Below, piece by piece: positions 1 through 11,510 of a stretch of 36,851 nucleotides of DNA. Position numbers and translations under genes: made by a program. The notes beneath the pieces are model-generated. The model ran no database searches. It was not told the DNA's origin and saw nothing but the letters and a program-made list of their open reading frames with translations. Location: contig FLMG01000369.1 in assembly GCA_900088475.1 (NCBI GenBank), forward strand, positions 22,145-58,995. Direction: 5' to 3'. Positions within the stretch are counted from its first letter, which is position 1; every line of letters starts with the position of its first letter. The stretch comes from Hyphochytrium catenoides (Eukaryota > Sar > Hyphochytriomycetes > Hyphochytriales > Hyphochytriaceae).

Positions 1-36
<36 letters not shown>

Positions 37-463
37 GAGAAGAAGCCAAGACATGGGAGAGAGCAAAAAATATTTTCAAAATTACGATAGAGATTCGTGT
101 GTAGTAGGCATTCAGAATAAATAATTCCTTTAGAAGTGTTAACCATGATAAGAATCTATAGATTCTGGATATGTTTGATTGATGGTGAGTGAGAGAGCTC
201 TTGAAGCTTTTTGAAGATTTGACCTCAGGCATCGGGGAAATCTGAAGCTTTTTGTTGCCGATAAGTTTGGCTTTTGGCAGCTCATCAGGGCCGTTGATGC
301 TGCTGTCTTCTCTCCTGATGACTGCCGCTGGGCTGCTCTATAGCCTCTGAGAACCTTTATAGAGTTGTAACACCACTCTCTTACCATTATACTTCACCAC
401 TTACCCTAAAAGACTGCTTCGCTGCTCTCTCTCTTCTTCTTCTCTTCTTTTCTTTTTCTCACA
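1..463. other. Upstream region and 5' leader of the Arp4 gene
   Basis: The window opens in a GA repeat (about 1-40). The remainder is unique sequence ending in a CT-rich leader (about 420-460) directly before the start codon at 464. An antisense reading frame of 82 codons at 139-387 shows no recognisable domain and I did not accept it as a gene. Promoter and transcription start could not be located. Confidence 0.5.
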
Positions 464-2731
464 ATGACGTACTCCGGCGGTGAAGACCTGAACGCTTTGG
501 TGGTGGACTTGGGAGAGAGTATGTTCAAAGTCGGCTTTGCCGGGGAGGACACTCCCCGGTTTTTCCAGCCGGCTGTCGCAGGATACTCAGAGAATGTGAG
601 TGATTGACACAGAGGTGGAGGAGCCATCCCCCGATTTTATGCGCAGCTTCATTTTTGTTTCTTCTCCGATGATCCCGTTGTTGCTTGTTCTCTTCTTACT
701 CTGCACTCTTATCTGGCCTCGGGCTTCTCGCCTCCCTTCCCGCCTGTCAGCCCATGGCACTGGACAAGTCCTGTGCACCTTCTCCCGGTCTCTCTCCCTG
801 TGTCTCAAACTACACTAGTTCTGCCCTGCTTCTCTATCATCTTGGCGCCAATGAACGCCTCTTTTTCTAGACCTTTATCATCTCTCGGCTGAGTACTATC
901 TCGCCTTGAGGTCAGCTCTGCATCCCCTCTGTAAGCCGCCCTTTCTTTCCAATGTTTTTGGTCTTGCTTGTGTCCCTTTTCGCTATCGTGTTTCTTCCTG
1001 TTACTCTTCTCTCTCTCCCTCTCTCTCTCCCTCTCTCTCTCCCTCTCTCTCTCCTCTCTCTCTCCCTCGCCCTCCTTTCCCCCCTCCTTCTTCTCTCTTA
1101 CTCTCTCTGTCTCTCTGTATTTTTGCTCCCTCCTCTTACCTCTTTCTTTCCTTCTCTTACTCTTCTTTTTGTCACCGCCTTTCCCTTTTCTTTCCCTTCT
1201 CCCTACTCTCTCCCTCTCTCTCATACTCTTCTTGGATAGGATGCTCTGATGTGCTGTCTTCTTCCAAGGCTGGCTTTCTATGCATCTATCGCTCACTTTT
1301 CTCTCGCTCTCACCTGCTTCCCCCATCCCTACTCTCTGGCCGTCTTTCTCTCTCATCCTCTTTTTTGTCTCTCTTGAAAGTCCATCAAGAAGAACTTGAA
1401 GCGGCCAGACTTTGTTGGGAGCGAAGCTGTGGATCTGCCTCGGAAGGAGATGCAGCTGCACTCTCACATTACCGATGGACTGTGGACCGACTGGGACATT
1501 GTCGAGCACGTGCTGGAGACAAGCTGTGAGAAAGCTTTGTCGGTGAAAATGACAGGTGAGCGGAGTGAATGGGACAGCTTGGGCGTGGACTAGTGTGAAG
1601 AAGGTAACGCACCGCAGAGAGAGAGACACAGAGAGAGACAGAGAGGGACACAGAGAGAGACAGAGAGAGACAGAGAGAGACACAGAGAAAGACGGAGAGC
1701 AACCGAGATAGATACAGGCAGAGAGAGAGAGCGAGGAAAAGAGAGAGAGGGAGAGACAGGCCTGGCTTTTGGCGAGGATGTATGGGAACTGCTCAGAGTC
1801 TAGACAAAGAGCAATGGAATGAACTACAGTCTAAACAAAAAGGACAGTGGGCGGGGGGAGAGAGAGATGGGAAGGAAGAGAGGAGACTAACTTTGAGCAA
1901 ATCGCTCTCTCTCTGCAGATCATCCTTTTCTCTTTTCGGAACCTTCCTTCAACACCAGGCCCATCAGAGAGAAGGTCAACACTTTCTCCTCTATCGACCC
2001 AGCAGTTGCTGCCATCTAACTCTTTATCCTTTTTCTCTCTCTCCTTGTCTGGGTCTTCTCTTCCTCTTTCTGGGCCAAGCAGCTGACAGAACTGATGTTT
2101 GAGAAGTACGAAGTACCTGCCTTCTTTCTCTCCAAGTCTGCTGTCCTCAGCTGCTTTGCTAATGGCAGATCGACAGGTGAGAGACGGCAGTCAAGCTTAG
2201 GGTTGCTGGTAGATGAGAGGGCACATCCGCAGTGGTGAAGCGTGAGAAATATTGATAGAGATAAGTAACTAGAGGAAGAGAAAGAAATAAAGAGATAGAG
2301 AAAGGCAGAGAGAGAGAGATTATGGACAGGGCGAAGCATGAGCAACTAAGGGCAAGGCTCTGGTGGCGAAGAAACAGCTCTGGTCCTGCCTATTCTCCGT
2401 ACATTCTTCACTCATGTTCCCCTCACCTGCTCCCTTCTTTCGCAAATCGAGGTCTCTCTCTCTCATTGTTCCCTCTGTCTCGCTTTCTCACCTCCCTCGA
2501 CGACTTTTTAAACCAGTCCCTTTTTGATGTTCTGTCTCTCTTGTCGTTAATCTTCATCAGGCCTCATCCTTGACATTGGCGGCGGAACCACCACGGTGGT
2601 GCCTGTGCATGACGGCTATGCTCTGCAGAAGGGGCTCATGAGATCACAAGCGGGTGGTCGCATGCTCGACAAACAGCTCCTTGCGGTACTGGAGAACAAG
2701 GTAGAGTCGAACGAGAGAAGGGAGAGAGTGA

Positions 2732-2762
<31 letters not shown>

Positions 2763-3330
2763 CGCAAAAAAGAGAGATGGAGAAAGGATTTCGATCTCGT
2801 CTTTATCTCTTGATTTTTTGTCCTCTCTCTCGCTACCTACGTTTTTCTTGGTTTCCATGCATGTTCCCTTTGCCTGGTGGTCAAGAGCTTGGTTTGCTCT
2901 CTCTGTCTATCATAGCGATCGTCATTTTCCAGTTGGTGGCCCGTTTGTCTCCACACTCTCTTCTCCCTCCTATGTCCTCTCTCCTTCGGTCTGTCGCTCT
3001 CTCTCGCTCTTCCCTCGCCTATCTCTCTTCGCTCGCTCTCTCCCCCCGTCTTTCACTGTCTCTGTCTCTATTATTTACTGATCTCTTTCTCTTGTCTCCC
3101 CTTCTCTCCACACGTTGATGCTATCACTAGGGCCTGGCCATCCAGCCACGCTTCATGACTGATCTCCCACAAGACCCTATGCAGGAGGACGAGTCAGGAT
3201 ATCATCAGTCTTTTCTAGAGTATCACAAATTAGATGTCGTAAGGTAGGGCATATCACGCTAGCCACCGCTGTCCTCTCGTGGACATTGCCCTATGACGTG
3301 CTTTCCCTCTCTGTCGGCCTTCTCTCTCTT

Positions 3331-3361
<31 letters not shown>

Positions 3362-4942
3362 TTCTCTTTCCTTGTGGTCTCTCTATTCTCCCTTTCTCTT
3401 GTATTGCCGTCTGCCAGCGCCGTATCGGTCCTTAGATCCCAAGCACACCCAGCGCAGCTCATCTTGTTTTTTTGCTTAGTTGTTGAGTTTGAGACTCTGT
3501 GACACTGTGTGACCCTTCATCTCCGCCACCTCAATCTGAGATGCACGCATTGTGTGACGCTTTCGTCATTGTTGTTCATTGGCAACCTCTCACGTACGAT
3601 AGGAACCTGAAAGAGTCCGTATGCCGAGTCAGCGACGCTGCTTTTGACGAGGCGGCTAATGCACAGATCCCTACAGGTCGCTACAGCGCCTCACTTCTCC
3701 CATTTTCCACTCTCTCTCTTGCTCTCTCTCTCTCTCTGTCTGCCTGTCTATCTTCCTGCTCATTCCCAGTTGACCCCGTCATTGTTTGCCATAATCGCCA
3801 CCCTATACTCGCAAAACTTCCCGCTGTCTCTACTCGCTCTCAACAAGAGTGTAGCTCTGTTAATGTGCTTACCCTTCCATCCTCACCCTGTCCTCCTAGT
3901 GCCCTACGAGCTTCCTGATGGCAAGACGGTGGAAGTGGGCACAGAGAGATTCGGAGTCCCAGAAGTTCTCTTCGAGCCCTCACTCAACCTCGTGCTAAAG
4001 GTCAGGTCAAAAAGAGAGTTCACAATGTGTGAGAGAGAGGGTGTAAGGAAAGGAAAAGGGGAGAAGGGAAGAGAGTGCTTCTGAGAAAGAGAGAGAGGGA
4101 AAGAGAGAACTAGAGCTGTCCGCCCTCTGCACTTGTCTTATAATTGTCCGTCTAGATCCGGAACTCTCTCTCTCTTTAAAGAGATTACTCCTCATACACG
4201 CTGCCGCCTCTTCCATATACTGCTTGCTCATACTCTTTCTTCTTGCTTGCCGGCCATTCTGTGACGTTTCCCGTCCCACCCACAGGACGCGCTTACTCTA
4301 GAGCCTCTTCAGAAACTTTTGGTTGACGCTGCGATGGCATGTGACCTGGAGGTTAGGAGGGATCTCTTCCATAACATGATCCTGACAGGAGGAGGCTCTT
4401 GCTTTGAGGGAATCACCGTCAGGTTGGGCTCTAGATGCTTCTCTTTCAAACTCTTCCTCTCTCTCTCTAGTTGTCCTCTGGCCTGGATCATGGTTCTGCT
4501 GCTCGAGGCGATCTGAGCCCTGTGTAGACCCGACTTGCTATGCTGGTTCCCTGCCCATCGCAGGTCAATGGATCTTCTCGCTAAGCTTCAGTCTGTGCCT
4601 GTCTCCTTGGTCATAACTCTCTGTCTCTCTCTCTTCTTCACGTCATCATTTATGGTGAACTCAATTGCCTAACCTCCGTTTGTGTCTATCTACGACGGTC
4701 CACCCACCTTCTCTTGCCTTTTGCTGTTGCTGCCTCTCATTAGGCTAGAGAGAGAGGTGGCCGCCCTTGCCCCTCCAGTCTTCAAGACTAAAGTCCTGGC
4801 AGCGCACGCGCCGGAGAGAAGATTGGGTGCGTGGCTAGGAGGCTCCATCCTCGGCTCTCTTGGCTCGTTCACGGAGATGTGGATCAGTAAGGCAGAGTTT
4901 GTCGAGCATGGGCCCACAATCGTAGAGAGAAAATGTCCGTAA
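464..4942 (+). CDS. ARP4: Actin-related protein Arp4/BAF53-type, 10 exons, complete
   Basis: Exons are 464-595, 1381-1555, 1919-1974, 2083-2176, 2561-2700, 3131-3243, 3603-3676, 3900-4000, 4286-4422 and 4744-4942. They sum to 1221 nt, giving 406 residues plus stop in one frame, close to the roughly 430 residues of BAF53. The N-terminal block [14 protein letters not shown], the middle segment [16 protein letters not shown], the second nucleotide loop LDIGGGTT (about 156-163), the adenosine loop ILTGGG (327-332), WLGGSI (371-376) and the terminal VERKCP all align with Arp4/BAF53 from other eukaryotes. The first phosphate loop reads DLGES (15-19) rather than actin DNGSG, as is usual for this nuclear class. 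In other eukaryotes Arp4 pairs with actin in the HSA-domain module of INO80, SWR1, BAF and NuA4 complexes and acts in the nucleus. Exon 1 starts at the first ATG after a CT-rich leader. Introns are 108-785 nt and full of GA/CT repeats. Three donors are GTC. Family call is firm; donors of introns 6, 8 and 9 are less certain. Confidence 0.93.
1005..1075. repeat. CT microsatellite in Arp4 intron 1
   Basis: Imperfect CTCTCTCC units run through the middle of the first intron. The rest of the intron up to 1380 is also strongly pyrimidine-rich on the coding strand. Confidence 0.85.
1616..1760. repeat. GA microsatellite in Arp4 intron 2
   Basis: Interrupted GAGAGA/GACAGAGA units lie in the 5' and middle part of the intron. 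The intron ends in a short CT tract before the CAG acceptor at 1916-1918. Confidence 0.85.
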
Positions 4943-5165
4943 GGCAGTGAAGGGATGCAGTAAGGTCCTGCAATGTCTCCCGCAGTCAGCTTCTCTCTCT
5001 TTCTAGCGTGTATTTGTTTCCCATCTCTCATCGGCTTTGACCTCTTCTCTGCATAGTAATGCAGTCTCCATACTCTAGAAGTACTTAAGACGTATTCTGT
5101 CTCTCTCCCTCTCTGTCATGAGTCCGCGTCGTGCCTCTGGAAGAGTCCTCGTGGCTGTGGAGAAG

Positions 5166-5219
<54 letters not shown>

Positions 5220-5819
5220 CAAGAACATCGTGTGCTCTTGCCGACATTCTCCCTCTACACGGCTGCAACGTTTGGTTCTCTAGTTCGATACTATGTCTCA
5301 CATGTAAATCAGAATTCTCTATCTATAACATCAGCATCGCTAGAACATGGCTCATTCTCTCTCCTCACTCCGTCTCTCTGTCCTTCAGTCTCTCTCTCTC
5401 TATATCCAGTGTCTCTCTACCTCGTCTTCTCCCGATTATATTTTCTCTATCTTTGCTCTGTCCGCCTGAGCAGCAGTGACACTTCTCTTTCCCTTTATCT
5501 CATTATCCGAACTTCTTAATCTTTCTTTCTGCCTGAACGATAATTCTGGGGGAGAAGAGAGAGAGTGACGAAGTCCCATATCGCAAGCTGCTAACTAGGG
5601 AGAGAGAGAGAGAGGGCTTTCCTCTCTCTCTATGTCCCTAAGCCTTAGACTTCTCTTCTCGCACGATGACGGTAAGACAGATATTGCCATAGAGTCTACA
5701 ACTTTTAATGATAAGATAGCCTCAACAGTAGAACAGCGACCTTCAAGGACAGTCTCTCTCTTCTCTCTCTCTCTCTTGCCCTCTCTCTCTCAAACTCTCT
5801 CTCTTTCTTATTCTCTTCT
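4943..5819. other. Convergent intergenic region between Arp4 and the NPITG-protein gene
   Basis: This stretch separates two genes that end towards each other. It holds a perfect GA run (about 5169-5217) and several shorter CT blocks (5380-5410, 5755-5815). No reading frame here shows a domain, and the long Ser/Leu or Arg/Glu frames are microsatellite read-through. It should contain the 3' untranslated regions of both genes. No polyadenylation signal was assigned. Confidence 0.6.
5169..5217. repeat. (GA)n microsatellite
   Basis: About 24 perfect AG dinucleotides occur just downstream of the Arp4 gene. Confidence 0.95.
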
Positions 5820-6384
5820 CTACTGTCTGAGAGCTTCAGGCACGGTTGGTCTACTCGGCACCTGCACGTGGTAGGGCGTGTTCCCCGTGATAGGATTGAA
5901 ACCTTCTCCTACCGTGTGATCGTGCAGATTCTTCGCCCTGATGGCTGCTCTGTATCGCGTCTGCTGGTCTTCATATTGCAGCCGAAGCCCGTCTTTACTG
6001 TCATTATATTGCAGAGACACGACGTCGAAGGGAACGGAAGACTTGTTGGTCCTGCTCTTGACTCCGGAGGACCGCAGAGACTCTAGGCGAGCTTCCTCTT
6101 CGGCCTGGGCCGCCTGCAGTTGCGAAGGAGAGGCATGAGATAGGAGGTAGAGAGAGAGAAATACACAGATATATAGAGAGAAGAAAGGAGAGAGAGACAG
6201 CGGCGAAGAGTGAGAGAGAGAGAAGAGAAAGACGCAGAGAGAGAGAGAGTAAGGGTGCACTGGCTCTTCTATTGTACAAACGCAGCAAGTGGATAAGAGA
6301 AAGAGAGAGAGCAGATGATCTCAGATGCTATGCGAAGCGGGAACAAGTTGTGATCCCGAGAGAGAATGGAGAGGGAGAAAAAGA

Positions 6385-6438
<54 letters not shown>

Positions 6439-7237
6439 AGAGAAAGTACGAGAGAAAAGAGAAAGGTAGGAGAAAGGTGGACAGTACAAAGGTCTGAAAG
6501 CAAAAGAGAGGAGGAAAAGTAGGGCAAACTCCAAAGAAAGAGATGGGAAGTGGAGGAGACCGAGAAGATACAGAGACATGCACTTCTTAGACATGAAATT
6601 GATCGGGAAGAGACTGCGGAGAGAGACACACAGAAAGAGAGTAAAAAGAGATGGCGACCTCCATCTGCTTCCATCGTGTCTCCTCTCTTTGCAACAGCTC
6701 CGTCCTCTTCTCACTCTCCAGCTGCTGTTTCTTTATCGCCATCACGTCACGCCGCTGCTTTTCCTCCCCGGCTAAGTGACCCCAGAAAGAGACGGAAAAG
6801 AGAGAGGGCGGAAGAGAGAGGCACAGAAGGAGGAGAGAGAGAGAGAGAAAGAGAGATGACATTGAATAGAGAGTTAGAAAAATGGGAGCCTTCAGGAGAG
6901 AATTCAGCGACATGAAGGGATCCCATTCTACAACTAAAACTCTATGTCTAGTGCCTCTCTCATTCATCACCCCTTTCTTTGAGTTACTCCTCTTTGCTCT
7001 CTCCTCTCTCTGTCTCTCATTCTCTCTCTCTGTTTTGCTTTCGCTCTCGCTCTCTCCTGCTTTTCTCTCTCCCTCTCTCTCCTGCTTTAAATGTCTCACT
7101 CACTCTCTCCCGCCCTTCTTGTGCTCGCTCCCTCTGTCACTTTCTCTTCGGCACTTTGCTTTCTTACGGAATGATGGGGTCTCTACGCCTCACGCCGTGC
7201 AAATACCTGCAGTAGCTCCCTCTTTGTGTCTCTTATT

Positions 7238-7268
<31 letters not shown>

Positions 7269-8750
7269 CTCTCTTTCTCCCTTCCCCTCTCTCCTCCCCG
7301 GTGGCCACATACCGACATCAGTGTGAAATCTATCTGCATCCGCCATGTACCCCGCGGCGGAGGGATGAAGAACCACCATCGCTTCTCCGCTCTCGTGCAC
7401 GTTGATCCTCTGAAAGTTCTCTCTCCTCTGTGCCAAACGCTGCTTTTCCACTTGTTCTCTGTCTGCTAACGCTCTTCTCTCTCCCCTGGTACGAGGACGG
7501 ATGTTATGGAAGCCACTGATGGGAGAGACAGTGCCGCCTCCTCTCTCTTTCTCTCTCTCCCCGTCCTTTTCTCTCCCGGTTGCGTGCGGACTAAGTGGTC
7601 GACGGCCAGTCTCCACGACGGATGGGACGTAACCTTGCGGCTCCGACACTGAGAAGACAGAGAGTTGGGGAGATGATGATAAAGGGAAGAAAATGAGAGA
7701 CGGAAAGAGAATGGGAGAGGTGTGAGTAGCGAGAGACAGAGAGAGAGAGAGGGGGAGAGACACAAGGAGACGAGAGACACAAGAAGAGCGCATGTGAAAA
7801 CGTTCACTGGAGAGGAGGAATGACAGGGAAAGGTACCAGCTTTCTAAAGAGAAAAGATAGAAAAAAGAAGCCAAAGACGGAGAGGTCGTGACGGAGAGCG
7901 ACAAAAGAGACCAAATTTAATGGAAAGGGAGAGAGATAGACCTGAAAATGAGAGAGAGTGCGTGTGTGTGTCTGAGAGAGAGAGAGAGAGAGAAAGAAAC
8001 AGAGAGAGAGATGAAGGAAAGATATAGAGAAAGAAAGAAAGAAAGAAAGAGAGAAAAGGAAAGAGAGAGAGAGAAAGAAAGAGAACGAGAGAGAGAGAGA
8101 AAAAGAGAGAGAGAAAGAAAGAGAAAGGAAGGAAAAGAGAGTCTGAGAGAGAGGGCACTAGTTGGCGCTCAATTCTTACTCGTGTTTTGTGGCCTCGAAG
8201 TCCCTCCCAAGGCTCTGGAAGTCGGGACCATGGGCCGGGTCGACCCCTGGAAGGCGTGCTGAGGGTTTACCATCGGAGGCCGTTGAGTGGGAGCTGGCGC
8301 GGAAGGGTGGAAAGAGAGAGAAGGGTTAACGTTCTCTCTCGCTCTCTCTCCTCCACCTCCCTGTCCTGGATGTGCCTCTAGGCCCCTGAAGGTCTGGCCT
8401 TGGGAAGAGAATGTCTGCGGCTGCTGCTGTCTCATTGACGGCGGGGGTGCTGGATAGGAAGAGAGAGAAGAAGAGAGAGAGGAAGAGAGAGACACGGAGC
8501 CGTTCATTCCTCCCGATCCCCCCATAAAAGAGGCAGAAGGCTGGCGCTGTGTTCCTGGAGGTTGTGAAGGGAGAGAGACCGGATAGACCGGCGCTGGAGA
8601 GGCAGAAGAAGGAGGAGGAAAGCCAGAATGAGAAAGAGAAGAGAAAGGAGGTCCTCTTCCTGTCTGTTGTGCGACATTTGTCTGTCTCCCGGTCATCTGA
8701 GGAGGGAAACCTCTAGAAGTGCCCGCATAGGGGCCATGGCCCTGCGACAT
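5820..8750 (-). CDS. Conserved coiled-coil protein with NPITG motif, probably flagellar; 4 exons
   Basis: Reading on the minus strand, exons are 8750-8180, 7648-7313, 6771-6659 and 6113-5820. Donors are GTAAGA, GTATGT and GTCGCC, and every acceptor ends in AG. The phases (1, 1, 0) join into 1314 nt, 437 residues plus stop. Residues 1-190 are low complexity, rich in Pro, Ser, Gln and Gly. Residues 190-302 contain GFHNIRP and a basic stretch, 303-355 a charged coiled coil, and 365-417 the most conserved part: NKSSVPFD, LQYEDQQTRYRAAIRAKNL and FNPITG (412-417). From memory this C-terminal pattern occurs in proteins of flagellated protists and algae annotated as flagellar-associated, which would suit the microgametes of a coccidian. 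The start is the first in-frame ATG of exon 1; a further 5' exon is possible, as another ATG frame begins at 8898. Exons 3 and 4 are the safest. Fusion of the disordered N-terminus to the rest rests on splice phase alone. Confidence 0.72.
6386..6435. repeat. (GA)n microsatellite in intron 3 of the NPITG gene
   Basis: A nearly perfect AG run, which is CT on the coding (minus) strand, within the last intron. Confidence 0.93.
7960..8155. repeat. GA/GAAA purine tract in intron 1 of the NPITG gene
   Basis: About 190 bases of almost pure purine on the plus strand, made of GAGAGA and GAAAGAAA units. It starts close to the splice donor at 8179 on the coding strand. Confidence 0.9.
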
Positions 8751-9360
8751 GTCCAAAGAAGAGGAGAAGAGAGATGAAAAAGAGACGGAAGAGAGAGAGA
8801 AAAGAAGAGAGAGCTTGAGAGAAAGCAGCTGCAGTTATGTACGAAGAAGACAAAGAGTTGCGCGGAGTCCTGTCTAGGTCTGTCCGCTGCAAGGGCATGC
8901 GCAGGAGAGCATCACTGAAGGTAGAAAGGATGAAAAAGAGAGAAAGATAGAAGAAGAATTCTTTGCTCTCAGACGCTCTGCGTCAATCTCTTCTTCTTTC
9001 TCCCGCTCAATGTTTTTCCCTCCTTTTCTCCGTCACCTCTGGATTCTTTGCTCTTCTCCTCAGATTGAGGAAGTAAATGCAAGTTAGCAGCTTGCTCTTC
9101 TCTCTCCCTGTCCCCGCGAAGAGATTACTCTGTCTCTCTCTCTCTCTCTTTCTCTCTCTCTTGTCTCTCCTCTCTCTCTCTCTGTGCCTTCCTCTCTCGT
9201 GGGGGTGCCTCTCTTCTCCCCAGTATTATCTTCATTATTATTATTGGCCCTCATTTATCTGTCATCGCCTACCTGGCTTGAGTCTCTCTCTCCCTGATCT
9301 TTCCTTTCGCTTGTAGTTCTATTTGATTGTGTTGCTGCCAGCCTTTCTATTCCTATTTCC

Positions 9361-9368
9361 CTCTCTCT

Positions 9369-9414
<46 letters not shown>

Positions 9415-9458
9415 TTTTCTCTTTCTCTCTCTTTCTCTGCCTTTCTGCCTTTCTCTGC

Positions 9459-9490
<32 letters not shown>

Positions 9491-9541
9491 GCCTTTCTCT
9501 GCCTTTCTCTGCTTTTCTCTCTCTCTCTCTCTCTCTGCCTT

Positions 9542-9576
<35 letters not shown>

Positions 9577-9665
9577 TTGCCCTTCTCTCTGTCTCTCTGT
9601 CTCTCCCCTTCTCTCTCTCTCTGCCTCTCCTTGTCTCTGTCTCTCTCTCTCAGTCCCTCCTTTGA
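9361..9665. repeat. Large imperfect (CT)n array
   Basis: About 300 bases of CTCTCT with scattered CTGCCTTT interruptions recurring every 12-40 bases, one of the longest CT blocks in the window. The Ser/Leu-rich open frames that cross it are a consequence of the repeat. Confidence 0.95.
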
Positions 9666-11393
9666 GCTCTCTTTCTCCCTCTTTACCTCTCTCTGGCTCT
9701 GTGTTGGTGAGTGTCTGTCTGCTTTCTTCTCCTTCTCCCTTCCTCTACCTCACTTTCTGTCTCTAGTCTCTAGTTCGCCCTCTGTCTCTCTCTCTGTCTG
9801 GTTCTCTGTCTGCTCGGGCAGGCCAGGTGGTGAAACCGCCAAAAAGCTTTCACCCCTGATGAAAGAATCAAATAATTCTTAAGGGTAATAGTTTATCTAT
9901 AATGAAGGAGGCTTTTTCTTTCAGGGCACAAATAGATCGTTTAGAACGTTTCCTTCAGTTAACCACCAAGTACAAGTAGTCAGGTACAAGTACTATAATC
10001 CAAGGACTTGGAGCTATGCAAGTGAAGCAGAAGAGTAAATGATGATGGTCGGTTACACTACTACCACCGGTGGAAGAAAAAGCTATTATCATTATAAAAC
10101 TCTAGTATCCTAAGCTACGAACGCGGATACTCTGGCAGGAGGAAGAAGAAGAGGTAAGGTGGAGAAGGAAAGAAGATCTCACGCCACCACCACCAGCAGC
10201 AAACCCTTCAAAAAGACATATTCTTCGCTTTCATGCGGTGGTTCTTCTTCGACACCACTGTCGTCGTCCTCTGATTGATGGCGGTGGGAAGAGCCACTCG
10301 TCGGTGGAGCAGAAGTATTATCTCCTCTTGATTCTCATCTTCTTCCTCTTCCTCCTCCGGGCTGTACCACCAGAAAAGTGCGTGATGATGTTGTTGGTTC
10401 GGGCTACTTCTCGCCTTATCCATGTCAGCAAAGCAGTAGGGATGAAGAATGAGGAGCCCACTAACGAAGGACTCACCGCAAAATTTAGTCGAATGATGAG
10501 CAGCCGCTCAACGGGTCTAGGGACAACAGGAGGGTCATTTACAAATATGAAGATCAGGATTTTCGAAGCGTGTTGAGTTGTCGAGCTTCCTTCCGTCTCT
10601 TTGAGTTGGTTCACTTGTTGGTGGGAGCGAGGCGCCGTCATCTTGATGATGTGTGTCTCATCAAACCGCTTGTGAAGAGATAGAGGAAGCATCGCTTCAT
10701 CTGCCGTAGTAGTGAATATCATATAAGAAGTTATGATATGCTGGAGCCTTGCCTACTATCAGGGCCCTACCCGCCTTCACACCTGCCTTTCCGGGATCAT
10801 TCATTTATATATGAGGACACGACCCTTGGGAAGAATCAACCTGATGCGTATAATATCTGCCTCCTCCAGCAGTCACGTCAACGGCGTTAGATTTTACTGA
10901 TTATTGATTGTTCTGTTGCGCCTATCATTAGTAGCCTTCTTCTTCGTCTCCCTCTTATAATCTGATAAGGAGCTAGCAGCTACTATCCTTTTTTACTTTT
11001 TATATAGAGGGAACTGAACCTGTAAGAGCCCTAATACTTCTTGAGCTCTTCCTCTTCACCTCGTCGTTTTCTTCTCTATCCATTGCTGCTTCATCATTTA
11101 TTGGTTCCACAGGATAGATGTCAAGACCAGATTGAAGAAATCAAAACCCTGATAATCAGTAGATTGATAACCTTTAGTTCTCGAAGTTTTGTCACGCTCT
11201 AATACGGAATACATAAATAATATGAAACTTTTATAAAACAAATTAGATCTAAGCTGCTGTGTGATGGAAGGCTAGATTAATGGTGAACAAAAGGCCCAAA
11301 AGCTGAGTAAATAACCATAAAAGAATAAAGTAGTTCTAATAAAACAGTAGAGCAATGAGGAAAGCCAGCGAAAGAGCGGGAGCAAAGGTAGAC

Positions 11394-11395
<2 letters not shown>

Positions 11396-11440
<45 letters not shown>

Positions 11441-11470
11441 CGAAAGGGAGAGAGACGAGAGAGAGAGAGC

Positions 11471-11509
<39 letters not shown>

Positions 11510-11510
11510 A
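11396..11510. repeat. (GA)n array with GAGCGAAA interruptions
   Basis: A purine tract on the plus strand made of AG runs separated by AAAG and GCGAAAG units. Confidence 0.93.

Noticed and set aside
139-387. 82-codon antisense frame upstream of the Arp4 start, possible divergent gene
   Set aside because: No domain, no signal, no splice-compatible partner exon visible; its length is expected by chance.
805-1683. 292-codon minus-strand frame rich in Arg/Glu, and similar Ser/Leu- or Arg/Glu-rich frames (906-1529, 6321-6714, 7844-8158, 9323-9766, 11272-11590)
   Set aside because: They are read-through of (GA)n/(CT)n repeats, open in several frames and on both strands at once, and some overlap exons and introns of well supported genes.
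6880-7205. Two possible small extra exons in intron 2 of the NPITG gene (about 7163-7201 and 6890-6940 on the minus strand)
   Set aside because: Their phases do not fit the strong GTATGT donor at 7312 and the acceptor before 6771, whereas direct joining of those two sites gives an intact frame.
8799-8898. Possible first exon of the NPITG gene starting at the ATG at 8898
   Set aside because: Available donors (GTACAT, GTCTTC) are in phase 2, which does not join in frame to the long exon through the CAG acceptor near 8742. It could still be untranslated leader.
10208-10722. Overlapping frames on both strands around 10238-10722
   Set aside because: No recognisable motif; residues reflect local triplet composition, and neither strand shows a convincing start context or partner exon.
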